A DNA stretch of 64,000 nucleotides. Origin: Marivirga sericea. GTDB lineage: Bacteria > Bacteroidota > Bacteroidia > Cytophagales > Cyclobacteriaceae. Each line of letters begins with the position of its first letter. Position 1 is the stretch's first letter. Below are positions 53,331 through 61,060 of the stretch, in pieces. The notes beneath the pieces were generated by a model. It worked only from the letters and a program-made list of their open reading frames with translations, did no database searches and was not told the origin of the DNA. Made by a program: the position numbers and the translations under genes. The stretch is from assembly GCF_900177665.1 (NCBI RefSeq), contig NZ_FXAW01000007.1, positions 62,001 through 126,000 of the forward strand, in the 5' to 3' direction.

Positions 53331-54305
53331 TTATTTTCTCAAGACTTGAGCTGCTTCTTTAGCAAAATAACTTAGAATTACATCTGCACCAGCTCTTTTG
53401 ATACTCAATAAACTTTCCATCATAGCAGCTTCTCCATCTAACCAGCCTTTTTCAGCAGCTGCTTTTACGAGACTATATTCACCACTTACATTATAGGCTG
53501 CTATTGGTAATTCATTATTCTCTTTCAGCAGATGAATCACATCTAAATACGCCAGCGCAGGTTTCACCATCAAAAAATCAGCTCCTTCCTGTGCATCCAA
53601 TTCGGCTTCAATCAAAGCCTCATATTTATTGGCAGGATTCATTTGATAGGTCTTTTTATCACCAGATTTCGGAGCAGAATCCAAAGCATCACGAAATGGG
53701 CCATAAAAAGCCGAAGCATATTTTGCACAATAGCTCATGATAGAAGTATTTTCAAAGCCATTTTCATCCAAAACCTCTCTTATGAACTCTACTCTTCCAT
53801 CCATCATATCAGAAGGACCAATGATATCAATACCTGTTTCTGCCTGAACTAATGCCATGTCCGCCAAAACATCCAATGTTTCATCATTTAGAATATTGCC
53901 GTTCTCATCCACTATTCCGTCATGTCCATCCGTACTATAAGGGTCCATTGCCACATCTGTCATAATGCACGCTTCAGGAAATTTAGATTTGATTTCCTTT
54001 AAGGCTTTGATGTAAAAGAAATTTTCATCCGCACTTTTGCTTGCCATTTTATCTTTATGTTTCTCCTCGACAACTGGAAATACATCAAAAGCTTTCACAC
54101 CCAATTGCAAACACTCCTCTATCTCTTTGAGCATCAAATCAACTGTGAATCGATAAATCCCAGGCATACTGTCGACAGCTACTTTCTTGTTTTTTCCCTC
54201 AAGAAGGAACAATGGAAAAATGAAGTCTTTTGTAGTTAGAGTAGTTTCTTCGACCATTTCGCGAATAGCGGCTGACTTACGATTTCTTCTCGGACGTATT
54301 AACAT
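53331..54305 (-). CDS. hemB: delta-aminolevulinic acid dehydratase (porphobilinogen synthase)
   Basis: 324 aa from MLIRPRRNRKSAAIREMV, the family N-terminus; an earlier Met lies upstream of the -7 box end and is rejected. The Schiff-base Lys is in DFLMVKPALAYLDVI and another conserved segment is SYCAKYASAFYGPFRDA. The metal-site segment reads MTDVAMDPYSTDGHDG, without the Cys triad of zinc enzymes, so it belongs to the Cys-free, Mg-type class. It makes porphobilinogen for haem. Confidence 0.96.
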   Translation of the reverse strand: MLIRPRRNRKSAAIREMVEETTLTTKDFIFPLFLLEGKNKKVAVDSMPGIYRFTVDLMLKEIEECLQLGVKAFDVFPVVEEKHKDKMASKSADENFFYIKALKEIKSKFPEACIMTDVAMDPYSTDGHDGIVDENGNILNDETLDVLADMALVQAETGIDIIGPSDMMDGRVEFIREVLDENGFENTSIMSYCAKYASAFYGPFRDALDSAPKSGDKKTYQMNPANKYEALIEAELDAQEGADFLMVKPALAYLDVIHLLKENNELPIAAYNVSGEYSLVKAAAEKGWLDGEAAMMESLLSIKRAGADVILSYFAKEAAQVLRK

Positions 54306-54326
54306 AATTACGATTTTTTGATGAGT

Positions 54327-54334
54327 CAAAGTTA
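54327..54334 (-). promoter_or_regulatory. Bacteroidota -7 box of hemB
   Basis: TAACTTTG on the minus strand, an exact match to TAnnTTTG, ends 21 bases before the hemB start. It supports the chosen start codon. The -33 element is not evident. Confidence 0.45.
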
Positions 54335-54475
54335 AGCTTTTATGAAATGAAAAATGGAATAAGGATTAAGAAAATCATGCAATCATCAATGACTTCTTCT
54401 TTTCAGTTCATAAAAAAATAAAATCTCAGAGATGGGATATGTTTCTATTTATCATATTTACCTTATACTTTTGTG

Positions 54476-54483
54476 TACGTTTT
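54476..54483 (+). promoter_or_regulatory. Bacteroidota -7 box of the acid phosphatase gene
   Basis: TACTTTTG matches TAnnTTTG exactly and ends 13 bases before the ATG at 54497. Because the earlier in-frame ATG at 54473 would lie upstream of the transcript start, the box argues for the later start. Confidence 0.5.
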
Positions 54484-54496
54484 AATTTTCAAGAAT

Positions 54497-55309
54497 ATGC
54501 GCCAAATAGTTTTCATTTTTATTGTATCAGTATTCAGTGCTTGTCAGCAATTACCCAAAGAAAAGAAGCTGGATGCTGCAGAAAAATTGTCACTACAATT
54601 GGGAAACGCCACCTTGTGGTTTCAGCAGTCTGCTGAAATGGAAGCTGCTTATTTGCAAGCCTATGATAAAGGCAAAATGCTCCTAAAAATAAAAATGGAT
54701 ACACTTTCCTCATCAGGATTAAAACCAGCAGTGGTATTGGATTTGGATGAAACGGTTTTAGATAATAGTCCTTATGAGGCTCGTTTATTTTTACAAGGAG
54801 AAAGTTATGGTTCCAAAAGCTGGGAGAAATGGAGTAAAGAAGGAAAAGCAGTGGCTTTACCAGGCGCTACTGACTTTTTACATTTTGCAGATAGCCTAGG
54901 AGTGAAAATATTCTACATCTCTAACAGAAAAATTGGAGTTTTTGAATCTACTCTGAAAAATTTAAAAACACTAAAGCTGCCCCAAGCGGAGAAGGATCAT
55001 CTGTATTTACGCACCACTAAAAGTGATAAAACGGAAAGAAGAGCAATGATTGAGGCGCATCATGAAATACTTTTATTCGTGGGAGATAACTTGACAGATT
55101 ACGACCAGAAATTTGCTGAAAGAGACTCCACATTGGGTAGGCAACTAGTCAAAAAATATCAGAAAGAATTATTACATAACTTTATTATGCTTCCGAATCC
55201 TATGTATGGAGAATGGGAGTCTGCTCTCTACGAGAATGACTTTTCTAAAAGTACAGAAGAAAAATTAGAGCTAAGAGAGAACGCATTGAATCCTAGAAAA
55301 TCAAAATAA
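54497..55309 (+). CDS. 5'-nucleotidase/acid phosphatase lipoprotein, e(P4) family
   Basis: 270 aa. A lipoprotein signal (MRQIVFIFIVSVFSACQQ, Cys16) anchors it in the outer membrane. HAD-fold class B/C phosphatase with the nucleophile motif VVLDLDETVLDNSPYEA (DxDxT, about residue 84), KIFYISNRKI and FVGDNLTDYDQK. Haemophilus e(P4) hydrolyses nucleotide monophosphates, and a similar role in nucleotide scavenging is likely. Confidence 0.93.
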   Translation: MRQIVFIFIVSVFSACQQLPKEKKLDAAEKLSLQLGNATLWFQQSAEMEAAYLQAYDKGKMLLKIKMDTLSSSGLKPAVVLDLDETVLDNSPYEARLFLQGESYGSKSWEKWSKEGKAVALPGATDFLHFADSLGVKIFYISNRKIGVFESTLKNLKTLKLPQAEKDHLYLRTTKSDKTERRAMIEAHHEILLFVGDNLTDYDQKFAERDSTLGRQLVKKYQKELLHNFIMLPNPMYGEWESALYENDFSKSTEEKLELRENALNPRKSK

Positions 55310-55429
55310 TTCGCATCCTTTTTTCTAAAAGTATTATAATTGCTTTACATCCAGAAAATTAGCAATCTTAAAGAATAAATTTTACTTAGTTGAGTAATTT
55401 TCATATTTTGTCTAAATTTTAGTACAAAC

Positions 55430-57247
55430 ATGAAGATTCAAAGTGCTGTATTACTATTTCTTGGTGTTACTCTACTACTTCACAGCCAACTTAGTGCCCA
55501 ATCTCTTAGCTGGTCTGAGGCTCAAAAGCAAAGAACAGCTACTTTGGATTTACACTGGTATATATCTAAACCTTTTATTTACAAAAGCAGAACAGGTAAA
55601 CCGGAAGGTTTGGAAGTTGAAATTTTAGAATCTTTTCAAGCATATGTTAAAGATAATTACCAAGTAGACTTAACATTAAACTGGGTTGAGTCAAAGAGCT
55701 TTCATTATATATTTAATGAAATTGCACGCACTACAAAACCTAATTCCATGGGTGTTTCTGCCTTTTCTATCACTGATGAGAGGAGAAAAAAAGTGAATTT
55801 TACGAATCCATATTTAACAGATGTAGCAGTCTTGGTCTCAAGTAAAGGGACACCCATAGTCAGAACACTGGGAGAAATCAATAAAATGATGCAGGATATG
55901 ACAGCTGTGACCATAAGAGGAACAACTTATGAACAATTTCTATTAAACTTAAGAAAACAGCTAAATACTGATTTTGATATCCTATACATAGGATCAGATA
56001 AAAATATACTTGATGAGATCAGCAAAACAGATGACCGATTTGGATTCATTGATCTACCCATTTACTTGATGCTGATTAAGACAGGAGGTACTCTAACACG
56101 TCAAAATTTCTTTACAATAAAAGGTAATGGGTACGGGTTTATAACCCCTTCCAAAAGTGACTGGACGACTATTTTCAACGAATTTCTCTCAGAGCCAAAG
56201 ACAACTATGAAATTGGCAACAATCACTTCAAAATACATGGGGCCTGAGCTCTACAATTTTATAGACGGGCTGTATAGTGAGAATAATCTGGGTGCATCAA
56301 TTCTAACCAAGGAAAAAGAAATCCAACTACAGCAGTTGAGAAAGACCAATTTGCTTTTGGAAAAGGAAAAAAATAGTAGAAGCACATTTATAATAATTAC
56401 ACTTGTTTCAATAATCTTATTGGGAATCATAATTGCCTTATTTTACCGCGAGCAAAAAATCTCTAAATTATTAAGTAAGAAAAACAAACAAATCGAGCAA
56501 CAACAAAAGAGCATTCAAAGTAAAAATGAGAAATTACATAATCGGAATTTACAGCTTACGGGTCTCAATGAAGAAAAAAATAATCTGGTCAAAATTTTAG
56601 CTCATGATTTAAGGTCACCCATCAATCAAATTACGGGTTTATTAGACATATTAAAACTAAGTCATAGCCACTTTAGTAAAGATGAAGAAAAAATAATTCA
56701 TCAAGTACAGGATTCTGCACAAAGATTAAATCAAATGATTTCGAAAATCTTAGATTTTGATGCTTTGGAAGGCAATCGAATGAAAGTAATAACAGAGGAA
56801 ATTGAAGTAAAAGAACTATTGCAAACTGTAGAAAAAGAGTTGCAGGTGATAGCTAGTAAGAAAAATACTACTGTTCACTATAAAACAGATAGAAATTTAC
56901 GATTTAAGTCGGATCATCTGTTTCTCACTCAAATCTTAGAGAACATCATTGTAAATGCTATTAAATTTTCGGATCCTGGCAGCAAAATTAGTGTTAACGC
57001 TAAAATTGAAAAAGATAAAATTATCTTTTCGATCAAAGATGATGGTCCAGGCCTTACCGAAGAAGACAAAGCACTAATTTTTAAGAAATTCCAAAAGTTA
57101 AGTGCAAAACCAACAGGAGGAGAAAATTCAACCGGATTGGGATTATCAATTGTTAAAAAATATATTGATTTATTGGATGGAGAAGTTTGGGTTGAATCAG
57201 AAAAAGGACAAGGAAGTACTTTTTTTGTAGCACTTCCAATAGAGTAA
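55430..57247 (+). CDS. hybrid periplasmic binding protein/sensor histidine kinase
   Basis: 605 aa. A signal peptide (about 1-25) precedes a type-2 solute-binding (SBP_bac_3) domain (about 40-290) with PEGLEVEILESFQAY and FSITDERRKKVNFTNPYL. One transmembrane helix (about 321-341), a coiled coil (about 345-385), then HisKA with the phosphorylated His in LAHDLRSPINQITG and HATPase with ENIIVNAIKFSD, DDGPGLTEED and GLGLSIVKKY. It should sense an amino-acid-like ligand in the periplasm. No response regulator is adjacent, so the target is elsewhere. Convergent with the next gene, 8 bases apart. Confidence 0.93.
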   Translation: MKIQSAVLLFLGVTLLLHSQLSAQSLSWSEAQKQRTATLDLHWYISKPFIYKSRTGKPEGLEVEILESFQAYVKDNYQVDLTLNWVESKSFHYIFNEIARTTKPNSMGVSAFSITDERRKKVNFTNPYLTDVAVLVSSKGTPIVRTLGEINKMMQDMTAVTIRGTTYEQFLLNLRKQLNTDFDILYIGSDKNILDEISKTDDRFGFIDLPIYLMLIKTGGTLTRQNFFTIKGNGYGFITPSKSDWTTIFNEFLSEPKTTMKLATITSKYMGPELYNFIDGLYSENNLGASILTKEKEIQLQQLRKTNLLLEKEKNSRSTFIIITLVSIILLGIIIALFYREQKISKLLSKKNKQIEQQQKSIQSKNEKLHNRNLQLTGLNEEKNNLVKILAHDLRSPINQITGLLDILKLSHSHFSKDEEKIIHQVQDSAQRLNQMISKILDFDALEGNRMKVITEEIEVKELLQTVEKELQVIASKKNTTVHYKTDRNLRFKSDHLFLTQILENIIVNAIKFSDPGSKISVNAKIEKDKIIFSIKDDGPGLTEEDKALIFKKFQKLSAKPTGGENSTGLGLSIVKKYIDLLDGEVWVESEKGQGSTFFVALPIE

Positions 57248-57255
57248 ATCTCCTC

Positions 57256-58701
57256 TTAAGATTGACTCTTCAATTGTTTTTTCAATGCCTCATTTTCCTT
57301 TTGTGAATCTGCCAGCATTTGCTCATAGTCTTTTTGTGTTCGTTGCATTTCTTCTTGAGTAGCAGATAACTCTTCCATATTCTGACGCATTTCCTCCTCT
57401 TGAGCTCTCATTTCTTCCGTTTGCTGCTGAGACTGCTCATAAAGTTCCGTGGTTTTCTGATTAACTTTAGCCGTATTTAGCGCAACAGCAATGCTTTCTC
57501 CTGCTTTCTCTATAAATTCTTGCTCGTACCCTTTTAGGATCCTAAAGCTTGCTAATTCAATCACTCCCTCAATCGTTTCGTCTCTTTTTACTGGTGTAAT
57601 CACAATTGATCTTGGATTAGCGTCTCCCAAACCAGATTTAATGTTGATATAATCTTCAGGGACCTCCGTTAAGTAAATGCTATCTTTTTCCTGATATGAC
57701 TGTCCTATTAGACCTTCTCCAGGTTGAATTCTCTTTTTGATTTTCTTACGTCTATCGTAAGCATAACAACCTTCTAACTCAAGAAAAATGTCATCACCCT
57801 CTTCTTTGACAATAAAAAAACCTCCTTGATTGAGCTTCATATATTTTACTAGAAACTCAATCACCTCATAAGTTAAATCTTGCAAGTTGCTCCCATTATC
57901 TCTAATGATATTAGAGAGTTCTGCTAATCCTTTATTGGTAAAACGTTCTTGCTCTTCCCGAGTAGCACTTTTCTTTAAGCTCTCTTTCATTTCAATCAGA
58001 GCACCACTTAACGGGTCGTCTTCGTTCAAATCAAATTCTTTTTCATAATTATTGTTAGCAATCTCTTTTGCGAAAAGAATATTAGTTCTGGTAACTTCCG
58101 CTTGTACTTCACTTTCAATCAATTTCTGAAAAAGAAATTTTGAACGAGAACGGCTATTAATAGAATACACTCCGGCAATAATAACAGCGACAACAACCAG
58201 TCCCACATGGAATAAAAAGGTCTGGAAATCCATATAGTCCAACTGAGTGAAATAAATTGATTGATAAGATTCATTATTGTTCACAAATCCCAAGTACTGA
58301 ATATAAGCAAATGCACCATGGTGAATTGCAATAAAAAGAGTAGCCGGCAAAAATACTTTGTAATTCTGATAGGCCATCAAAACAATGATGGCAACAAATG
58401 CAGTAAAATGCATTTCAAATAAACCATGCATCTGGTAAATAAATTGCGCCATAAAAATACCTAGCAATAAGCTGCCGATATAATGATGAACGTAAGTTCC
58501 TTTTAGTAAAAATTTTACTCCAAAGTATAGGATTAAAGATAACGATCCAACCCCCAAGCCCACTAACCATGTGTCATAAAAGAATGCTAAAAACAAACCG
58601 AAAAGGAAATATCCGGCAATGGTTATTTCCAATACCCTATCTGCTCTTTTATATATTTCATCATAATAGGGTTTAAACCTTTTCTTATCAATTGCTGTCA
58701 T
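57256..58701 (-). CDS. membrane protein with GAF domain and C-terminal coiled coil
   Basis: 481 aa. Six or seven N-terminal transmembrane helices (about 25-195), a linker helix of HAMP-like length, a GAF domain (about 260-420, with GEGLIGQSYQEKDSIYL and PVKRDETIEGVIELASF), then a Glu/Gln-rich coiled coil (EEEMRQNMEELSATQEEMQR). That coiled-coil motif recurs in GAF proteins of Cytophagales. No kinase, cyclase or methyl-accepting core is present, so its output is unknown; it probably signals by helix contact. It overlaps the upstream thioredoxin-like gene by 4 bases. Confidence 0.85.
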   Translation of the reverse strand: MTAIDKKRFKPYYDEIYKRADRVLEITIAGYFLFGLFLAFFYDTWLVGLGVGSLSLILYFGVKFLLKGTYVHHYIGSLLLGIFMAQFIYQMHGLFEMHFTAFVAIIVLMAYQNYKVFLPATLFIAIHHGAFAYIQYLGFVNNNESYQSIYFTQLDYMDFQTFLFHVGLVVVAVIIAGVYSINSRSRSKFLFQKLIESEVQAEVTRTNILFAKEIANNNYEKEFDLNEDDPLSGALIEMKESLKKSATREEQERFTNKGLAELSNIIRDNGSNLQDLTYEVIEFLVKYMKLNQGGFFIVKEEGDDIFLELEGCYAYDRRKKIKKRIQPGEGLIGQSYQEKDSIYLTEVPEDYINIKSGLGDANPRSIVITPVKRDETIEGVIELASFRILKGYEQEFIEKAGESIAVALNTAKVNQKTTELYEQSQQQTEEMRAQEEEMRQNMEELSATQEEMQRTQKDYEQMLADSQKENEALKKQLKSQS

Positions 58702-59351
58702 AAACTTAAAAAGTTAAAAAATTTATCAAATCTAGTATTCGTATTACCATTCGCGGGGAGCTCGCACCCATAAGCAACAGTTGCGAGTTCAGGAAACACA
58801 GGTGCTTGCCGATCTTCTACCATGGCCGAGAGTGCTAGACTTGCAAATTTAGTGTTTTGAGTAGTGCAAAAACGTGCTTTATTATAGTTCCCGCTAAAAT
58901 AAATTTGTTGGTTCTTTATCAAAACTGCTTGAGGTGTACTGTATACTCCTAATTTTTTAGCGATGAGTCCTTCGTGATCTAGATAAATATCAATTCCCAT
59001 ATCGTACTTTTCTACGAAATCTTTGACTTCACTGTCCTCCTCACCAACTGTTTCCAAAACTGCCAAAAATTTCACTCTTGACTCATATTGAATAACAAGA
59101 TTCTGAAATTCTTTGATATTAAATCGTGAACACGGACAATCAAAATTGTAGAAATGAATAAAAAGCTGATCAGCGGACGTCAATCCTAACATCGAGATCA
59201 CATCATCGGGAATCGAATCTCCTGTTTGAACAGTAATATGATTAGAAGGGACAGGCGTAGGTTTGGAAAATTTCCATTCCTGTTCCCAAAAAAGAAACCC
59301 TATCACTGAAAGGATAGATATGGTTAATAAAACCGCCAAAAGTATTCTCAT
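58698..59351 (-). CDS. thioredoxin-like membrane-anchored protein (DUF6436-like)
   Basis: 217 aa with an N-terminal membrane anchor (about 3-22) and a periplasmic thioredoxin-like fold. The redox motif is NFDCPCSRFNIKEF (CxC, about residues 75-77), with KKLGVYSTPQAVLI carrying the cis-Pro. Later cysteines (ARFCTTQN, AYGCELP) may matter. CxC rather than CxxC is unusual and resembles DUF6436-type proteins. It is coupled to the GAF membrane protein, so a redox input to that sensor is an attractive inference. Confidence 0.75.
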   Translation of the reverse strand: MRILLAVLLTISILSVIGFLFWEQEWKFSKPTPVPSNHITVQTGDSIPDDVISMLGLTSADQLFIHFYNFDCPCSRFNIKEFQNLVIQYESRVKFLAVLETVGEEDSEVKDFVEKYDMGIDIYLDHEGLIAKKLGVYSTPQAVLIKNQQIYFSGNYNKARFCTTQNTKFASLALSAMVEDRQAPVFPELATVAYGCELPANGNTNTRFDKFFNFLSL

Positions 59352-59475
59352 ATAATATTTCCCTATTCGTGTTGAAGCTACTACTTTTTATTCAAATTTG
59401 TTTGTATAAATACGAATTAATATAGGGATCTGGATTACAGACAAGTAAGAAAACTTGAGCAATCTCATCCGACAT

Positions 59476-59514
59476 AAAAAAGTCAACATTAAATAAATGA
59501 AATCTAATGCTGAC
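59476..59514 (-). terminator. rho-independent terminator of the HPF operon
   Basis: On the minus strand a 10-bp stem (GTCAGCATTA with TAATGTTGAC, one mismatch; 13-base loop) is followed by six T (A run 59476-59481), about 29 bases past the HPF stop. Confidence 0.75.
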
Positions 59515-59542
59515 AGTTCTTTCTTTTTATGGGAGATCTAGG

Positions 59543-59866
59543 CTAGTATTTATCAGGTCTGTTTTGCTGCCTATCCTTCACTTTCTCTTTGGCTTTCCTC
59601 ACATGTCTTTTCGCTACTTCATAGCAATCTTGGCCTGCCGAAACAAAATCAGACCCTTCACCTGAAACAAAGATATCGTTCCCAGGTAGAAATATTTTCG
59701 CATCTACTGTTTTTTCTCCGTCCTCATCATTGGTATTTGATTTGAGATATAAATCGATTCCTACTATTTGATCATTATATTTTGACAATTTATTGAACAT
59801 TTCACGCATGTGATCATTCAATTCTTGGCTTATATTAAAATCTACAGGTTCTAATGTAATATTCAT
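59543..59866 (-). CDS. ribosome hibernation-promoting factor (HPF/YfiA family, short form)
   Basis: 107 aa. A single S30AE domain: N-terminal strand ITLEPVDFNISQELNDHMR, central VGIDLYLKSN and DAKIFLPGNDIFVSGEG, and the basic helix CYEVAKRHVRKAKEKVKDR that binds 16S rRNA. It lacks the C-terminal dimerisation domain of long HPF, as in other Bacteroidota. The start ATG shares one base with the stop of the upstream 116-aa gene (TAATG), giving tight coupling. Confidence 0.92.
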   Translation of the reverse strand: MNITLEPVDFNISQELNDHMREMFNKLSKYNDQIVGIDLYLKSNTNDEDGEKTVDAKIFLPGNDIFVSGEGSDFVSAGQDCYEVAKRHVRKAKEKVKDRQQNRPDKY

Positions 59867-60216
59867 TATGATAAGTTGTTTTGGTATAAATCTGATGTTT
59901 CTATGGTTTCGGCAATTTGCCTTAAGTCAGCGAGCATATTAAAAACCTGCTGATGTCCTACCTCTGCTTCTTGATTGTAGCGTGCATTTCTAAAAGCAAC
60001 CAAAGGTTCCAAATTAATTTCTCCAGGAAGCTTTTGATTTTCCGACAGTTCTCGTGCAGCCTGCCCAATTTCTTGCAGATATTCATAAACCGTTTCTTTA
60101 ACCGGCTCATTTTTTCTAAAATCCTCATAATCCATGCCATCAGTCTGCGCATTGACTTGAGCTATGTTATCTACTATTCTGTTTAAATGTTGAATTGTTT
60201 CTTGTAATTGCATCAT
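59866..60216 (-). CDS. small helical protein, HepT/DUF86-like, coupled to HPF
   Basis: 116 aa, predicted all-helical. Layout resembles HepT/DUF86 (HEPN-type) proteins: an N-terminal helix ETIQHLNRIVDNIAQ, then VYEYLQEIGQAARELSEN where HepT has its IGEA segment, and LVAFRNARYNQEAEVGHQQ where HepT has the RNase motif RNxxxH. The His of that motif is not at its usual position (RNARYN), so ribonuclease activity is doubtful. No nucleotidyltransferase partner is adjacent; the gene is coupled instead to a hibernation factor. Family membership is by eye and needs a profile search. Confidence 0.6.
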   Translation of the reverse strand: MMQLQETIQHLNRIVDNIAQVNAQTDGMDYEDFRKNEPVKETVYEYLQEIGQAARELSENQKLPGEINLEPLVAFRNARYNQEAEVGHQQVFNMLADLRQIAETIETSDLYQNNLS

Positions 60217-60309
60217 ACTATATTAAGCGATTACAAGAGGGTTTTGTTGCAGATCAGTATGTCTTATCTTGACTGTAGCTAGTTATTTTTGGAGCTTAAA
60301 TATTGACTA

Positions 60310-60810
60310 TCAACTAGAAACAACTTCTTTTCTTTTTAAATTTTCACAATTTTCAATCGTACAATCCCCGTAAAAAACTAAAGAATGATGTTTAATTTCA
60401 GAGCCTACAGATTTCCCTACACGCTTTTTGATTTCTTCAATGCTAGGGTCTAGGAACTCTTTAATCTTTAAGCAGTTATTGCAAACCAAATGATCATGAT
60501 GTTCATAGGTGAGTGCAGGCTCATATAATGCATTTTTATCTTTAAAATTATGTTTAACAACCAAACCGCATTCCACTAATAAATCGATGGAGTTGTAAAC
60601 AGTAGCGCGAGAAATGGTGTATTCCTTGTTGCGCATTCTTAAAAAAAGAGTTTCTACATCTATGTGCTCATCCTGTGGCAAATAATATAACTCCTCCAAA
60701 ACAGAATAACGCTCAGCCGTTTTCCTCAAATTTTGGTCATTCAAATATTCATCCAATATATTTTTTGCTCGCTGCAAAATTTCCTTCATCACCGGTTTAG
60801 ACATCGACAT
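60310..60810 (-). CDS. Fur-family transcriptional regulator
   Basis: 166 aa. A winged-helix DNA-binding half (about 10-85) with TISRATVYNSIDLLVECGLV, and a dimerisation half with the metal His cluster ALTYEHHDHLVCNNCLKI and a second Cys pair in FYGDCTIENC. The two Cys pairs are typical of the structural zinc site in Fur/PerR. Iron, peroxide or zinc response cannot be settled by sequence. It is divergent from the cbb3 oxidase genes. Confidence 0.94.
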   Translation of the reverse strand: MSMSKPVMKEILQRAKNILDEYLNDQNLRKTAERYSVLEELYYLPQDEHIDVETLFLRMRNKEYTISRATVYNSIDLLVECGLVVKHNFKDKNALYEPALTYEHHDHLVCNNCLKIKEFLDPSIEEIKKRVGKSVGSEIKHHSLVFYGDCTIENCENLKRKEVVSS

Positions 60811-60996
60811 CCTATAGTTCTTTTATTAATAAGGTCTAAGTTAGGTTTTGAATACGAAGTTTAAAATATCATGGCCGAATTTTATTGAAGTTTAAAGCCA
60901 TTCTAAACAATTTTTTTTTCAATTAAGCCTGCCGTTACTTACTAAAGTCTTTAATTTTTACTAGATTAACGAATGATTAATCTCAAGCCGAAGCCT

Positions 60997-61008
60997 GACT
61001 TATGTCAT
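60997..61008. promoter_or_regulatory. CRP/FNR-type palindrome upstream of ccoI
   Basis: TGAC-TTAT-GTCA is a perfect dyad with the 4-base spacing of CRP/FNR-family sites. Its centre is about 42 bases upstream of the start predicted from the -7 box at 61031, the usual class II activator position. Confidence 0.5.
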
Positions 61009-61030
61009 GTTTTTGGAGCTCGGCAGCTAT

Positions 61031-61038
61031 TACTTTTG
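61031..61038 (+). promoter_or_regulatory. Bacteroidota -7 box of the ccoI operon
   Basis: TACTTTTG, an exact TAnnTTTG match, ends 22 bases before the ccoI start. A TTG at 61013-61015 is 15 bases upstream, shorter than usual, consistent with an activator-dependent promoter. Confidence 0.45.
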
Positions 61039-61060
61039 GAAAAGAAAAAATTAGCGATTA

